DNA of 34,933 nucleotides from Deltaproteobacteria bacterium (lineage in GTDB: Bacteria; Myxococcota_A; UBA796; UBA9615), in assembly GCA_002724675.1 (NCBI GenBank), contig PBPL01000040.1, positions 1 through 34,933 of the forward strand, written 5' to 3'. Positions 33,149-34,933 of the stretch are shown here, piece by piece. Each line of letters opens with the position of its first letter. The first letter of the stretch is position 1. Both the position numbers and the translations under genes were made by a program. Under the pieces are notes generated by a model that saw nothing but the letters and a program-made list of their open reading frames with translations, was not told the origin of the DNA and did no database searches.

Positions 33149-34243
33149 TCAGCCGTGGGTCGCGCGTCGACGCCGCAGACCGACCAGCGCCAGGCCCGCC
33201 AGCAACAGGCACGCCGGCACGCCACCGAGGCGAGAGCCCTGCCCCAGGCTACAGCCAGGCTCAATGTAGTTGCTAGGACGGAACACCCGCGCAGTTACTT
33301 GAGCCTCCGGAAGGGTCGGATCCGTGCTGTGCAGCCCATCCGAGACAGAGAGACTGAAGTCGAAGACCCACTCCGACTCGGCGGACGTCGGCTCAGCCTG
33401 GAACCGGAGGTACGCGTAGGGCGAGGCCGAGTCCGTAATGAGCTCGACGGTCACGCCATCCATGGCGGAGACGTCCGTCTCGAGGGTCCAAGTGTAGGAG
33501 AGGACATCGGTCTCGTTGAAGTCGGTCGTGCCGCTGCCATCGAGCGCGATCAAGACAGTGCCGCCCACATAGCGCTCATTCTGGTCGATCCCGGCATCCA
33601 CCTCTGGCTCTTCCAGACAGTCCTCGTCCTCGGCATCAGCCAGCAGGTCGCAGTCATTGTCTACACCGTCGGCACAGGTTGCGCTGCCCTCTGTCATGGC
33701 TGGATTGACCGTCGCCTCACTGTCGTCACAGTCGTCACCACCACATTCGGGGGCAATGTAGGAGTCCAGGTCTTCATCCAAGTCATCAGCGACGCCGCTG
33801 CAGTCGTTGTCGATGGTGTCTCCGCAAATTTCGTCCTCACCGGGCCCAGCCAACGGCTCGTTGTCATCGCAGTCACCGTTGCAAGAAGTAACGTCGTCCT
33901 CGTCGGCATCATCTTGATTCAAGGACGCGTCCGTGTCGTCACAATCCGTGCCCTCACAGCCGCTATTCGCCGGGGTATAGCCATCTCCGTCCAGGTCCTG
34001 ACCAACGACCCACTCCACCCCATCACAGTCATTGTCGATGGCGTCGTCACAGACCTCCTCGGCATCGGGGTTCACCGAAGCGTCATCGTCATCGCAGTCC
34101 TCGTCCTCACTGAAGCCGTCTTCATCGGCATCTACAGGCTCCTCGTCCTCGGAGCCGCCATAGGCCACCGGCGTGATTGCGACCACGACGACAGAGAGGA
34201 AGAGCAGGTACGTAAGGAGACGAAGGAGAGGAAATCGGGGCAT
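33149..34243 (-). CDS. Secreted MopE-like metal-binding-repeat protein with MYXO-CTERM tail
   Basis: A 364-residue exported protein. A signal peptide (ATG at 34243, hydrophobic to VAITPVAYG) is followed by residues ~40-200 made of putative metal-binding repeats of the D-C-D-D ... P-x-x-E-x-C-x-D-x-x-D-N-D-C-D type (at least four units), which bind calcium or copper in related proteins such as MopE. Residues ~205-325 look like a PKD/REJ-type beta-sandwich. The C terminus is a short sorting tail: GCSLGQGS, a hydrophobic stretch, then RRRR, typical of MYXO-CTERM, suggesting removal and outer-membrane anchoring by a dedicated peptidase. I excluded the longer frame to 34399 since it lacks a signal peptide. 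Confidence 0.88.
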   Translation of the reverse strand: MPRFPLLRLLTYLLFLSVVVVAITPVAYGGSEDEEPVDADEDGFSEDEDCDDDDASVNPDAEEVCDDAIDNDCDGVEWVVGQDLDGDGYTPANSGCEGTDCDDTDASLNQDDADEDDVTSCNGDCDDNEPLAGPGEDEICGDTIDNDCSGVADDLDEDLDSYIAPECGGDDCDDSEATVNPAMTEGSATCADGVDNDCDLLADAEDEDCLEEPEVDAGIDQNERYVGGTVLIALDGSGTTDFNETDVLSYTWTLETDVSAMDGVTVELITDSASPYAYLRFQAEPTSAESEWVFDFSLSVSDGLHSTDPTLPEAQVTARVFRPSNYIEPGCSLGQGSRLGGVPACLLLAGLALVGLRRRRATHG

Positions 34244-34537
34244 CACGGTAAGACCCTCTGAGCAACGGCAATGGGGAGCGGAGGCGCAGTTGTAGGTCAG
34301 CGGCGATAGCAGTGTCAAGGGGCTGAGATTACGGCATTTCAGCGAGCCCTCACCATCACCGCCGCCGGGGATTTCTCCGAGCACGACGCGCAGTTCCACA
34401 AACAGTTGGCTACCACACGAGACGCTACACCACGGTTCCTGTTACCATTCCGGGTCTACCGTCTGTGTCAACGGACCCCCACGGGCCCAGTTGAGGCAGC
34501 GGAACAACCCGAGACGGATCTAAGAACGGGAGTCATC
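34244..34537. other. Divergent intergenic region, no gene seen
   Basis: The 294-bp space between the MopE-like gene and the cyclophilin. A TTGACA-like box (minus strand, 34471-34466) has only a poor -10. I see no RNA gene or strong hairpin. Confidence 0.4.
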
Positions 34538-34933
34538 ATGAGCGGGTTCCTGCGGAAAAAGTTCACCGACTTCCCCCCCATTGAGGTCGATGGTGAGGGT
34601 GAGCTGCGGGCGTGCCTTCACACCAGCCTGGGGGATGTTGTCATCCGGTTGTTTGAAGAAAAGGCTTCGGGCACCGTGGCCAACTTCATCGGGCTGGCCA
34701 CTGGCAAGATCGAGTGGACCGATCCCACATCAGGCGAAACGACAACCCGCCCCCTGTACGATGGCACTGTCTTCCATCGAGTGATCCCCAGCTTCATGAT
34801 TCAAGGGGGCGACCCACTGGGCAACGGAACCGGGGGGCCCGGCTATCGCTTCGGAGACGAGTTCCACGCAACACTTCGGCACCACAAGCCAGGCGTCATG
34901 TCCATGGCCAACTCGGGCGCTAACACCAACGGC
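34538..34933 (+). CDS. Peptidyl-prolyl isomerase, cyclophilin type (3' end cut)
   Basis: The first 132 residues of a cyclophilin, which catalyses cis-trans proline isomerisation. From the ATG at 34538 (GGGAG before it), the frame is open to the window edge. Catalytic-site blocks are present: [21 protein letters not shown], where the Arg and Phe are key residues, GYRFGDEF, and the start of the [10 protein letters not shown] block. An insertion before YDGTVFHR (around [12 protein letters not shown]) is usual in bacterial members. No signal peptide is visible, so it is probably cytoplasmic. The C-terminal ~40 residues are missing. Confidence 0.92.
   Translation, partial: MSGFLRKKFTDFPPIEVDGEGELRACLHTSLGDVVIRLFEEKASGTVANFIGLATGKIEWTDPTSGETTTRPLYDGTVFHRVIPSFMIQGGDPLGNGTGGPGYRFGDEFHATLRHHKPGVMSMANSGANTNG

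Noticed and set aside
33155-34261. 368-codon plus-strand frame opposite the MopE-like gene
   Set aside because: It is the mirror of the Asp-rich repeats, giving Val/Ile/Thr-rich sequence with no domain.

Overview
The window is GC-rich, densely coded DNA from a Gram-negative bacterium. It most likely belongs to the Myxococcota or a related former deltaproteobacterial lineage. The main clues are a secreted MopE-like protein with D-C-D-D metal-binding repeats and a C-terminal Cys–hydrophobic–Arg tail of MYXO-CTERM type, a REC/DUF4388/J-domain/TPR fusion protein, many small lipoproteins with acidic (GDDDDS)n linkers, a large PAS/coiled-coil signalling protein, and a near-consensus sigma-54 promoter. 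I could not assign a genus. I saw no tRNA, rRNA, CRISPR array, insertion sequence or prophage. Both ends cut genes: hemA on the left and a cyclophilin on the right.

Layout. (1) 1-3093, minus: a REC/DUF4388/DnaJ/TPR protein, then a CcsA/HemX-type membrane protein, then hemA (partial), a haem-biosynthesis operon. (2) 3296-6609, plus: trxA behind a good sigma-70 promoter, a lipoprotein with a degenerate alpha/beta-hydrolase fold and an Asp-rich tail, and pepA. (3) 11282-6665, minus: a tightly overlapping five-gene run of a monohaem c-type cytochrome with an acidic linker, an outer-membrane beta-barrel, a 13-haem periplasmic cytochrome, engB and rlmE. The first three look like a porin-cytochrome electron conduit across the outer membrane. 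(4) 11368-13580, plus: an LpxH-like phosphoesterase translationally coupled to mtnA. (5) 13668-20440, plus: a 1079-residue PAS/coiled-coil/pseudo-kinase protein with a histone-H1-like Lys tail, then DUF1015, serA and serC (serine biosynthesis).

(6) 20448-24388: a secreted protein with a charged tail (minus), an alpha/beta hydrolase, an OmpA-family lipoprotein, a putative winged-helix regulator under a sigma-54 promoter, and an Ig-like lipoprotein. (7) 26076-24481, minus: a GT39/ArnT-like membrane glycosyltransferase. (8) 26271-28813, plus: a small HTH-like protein, glmS and a tiny lipoprotein. (9) 33073-28800, minus: MoxR ATPase, DUF58 protein and a TgpA-like membrane transglutaminase, a classic three-gene module. 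It lies downstream of the MopE-like MYXO-CTERM protein (34243-33149). (10) 34538 to the end, plus: a peptidyl-prolyl isomerase.

The genes cluster around the cell envelope and redox: haem synthesis, thioredoxin, multihaem cytochromes, many exported lipoproteins and envelope-modifying enzymes. The likeliest under-described system is the cytochrome/barrel operon. The PAS protein with a histone-like tail and the sigma-54-controlled regulator come next.
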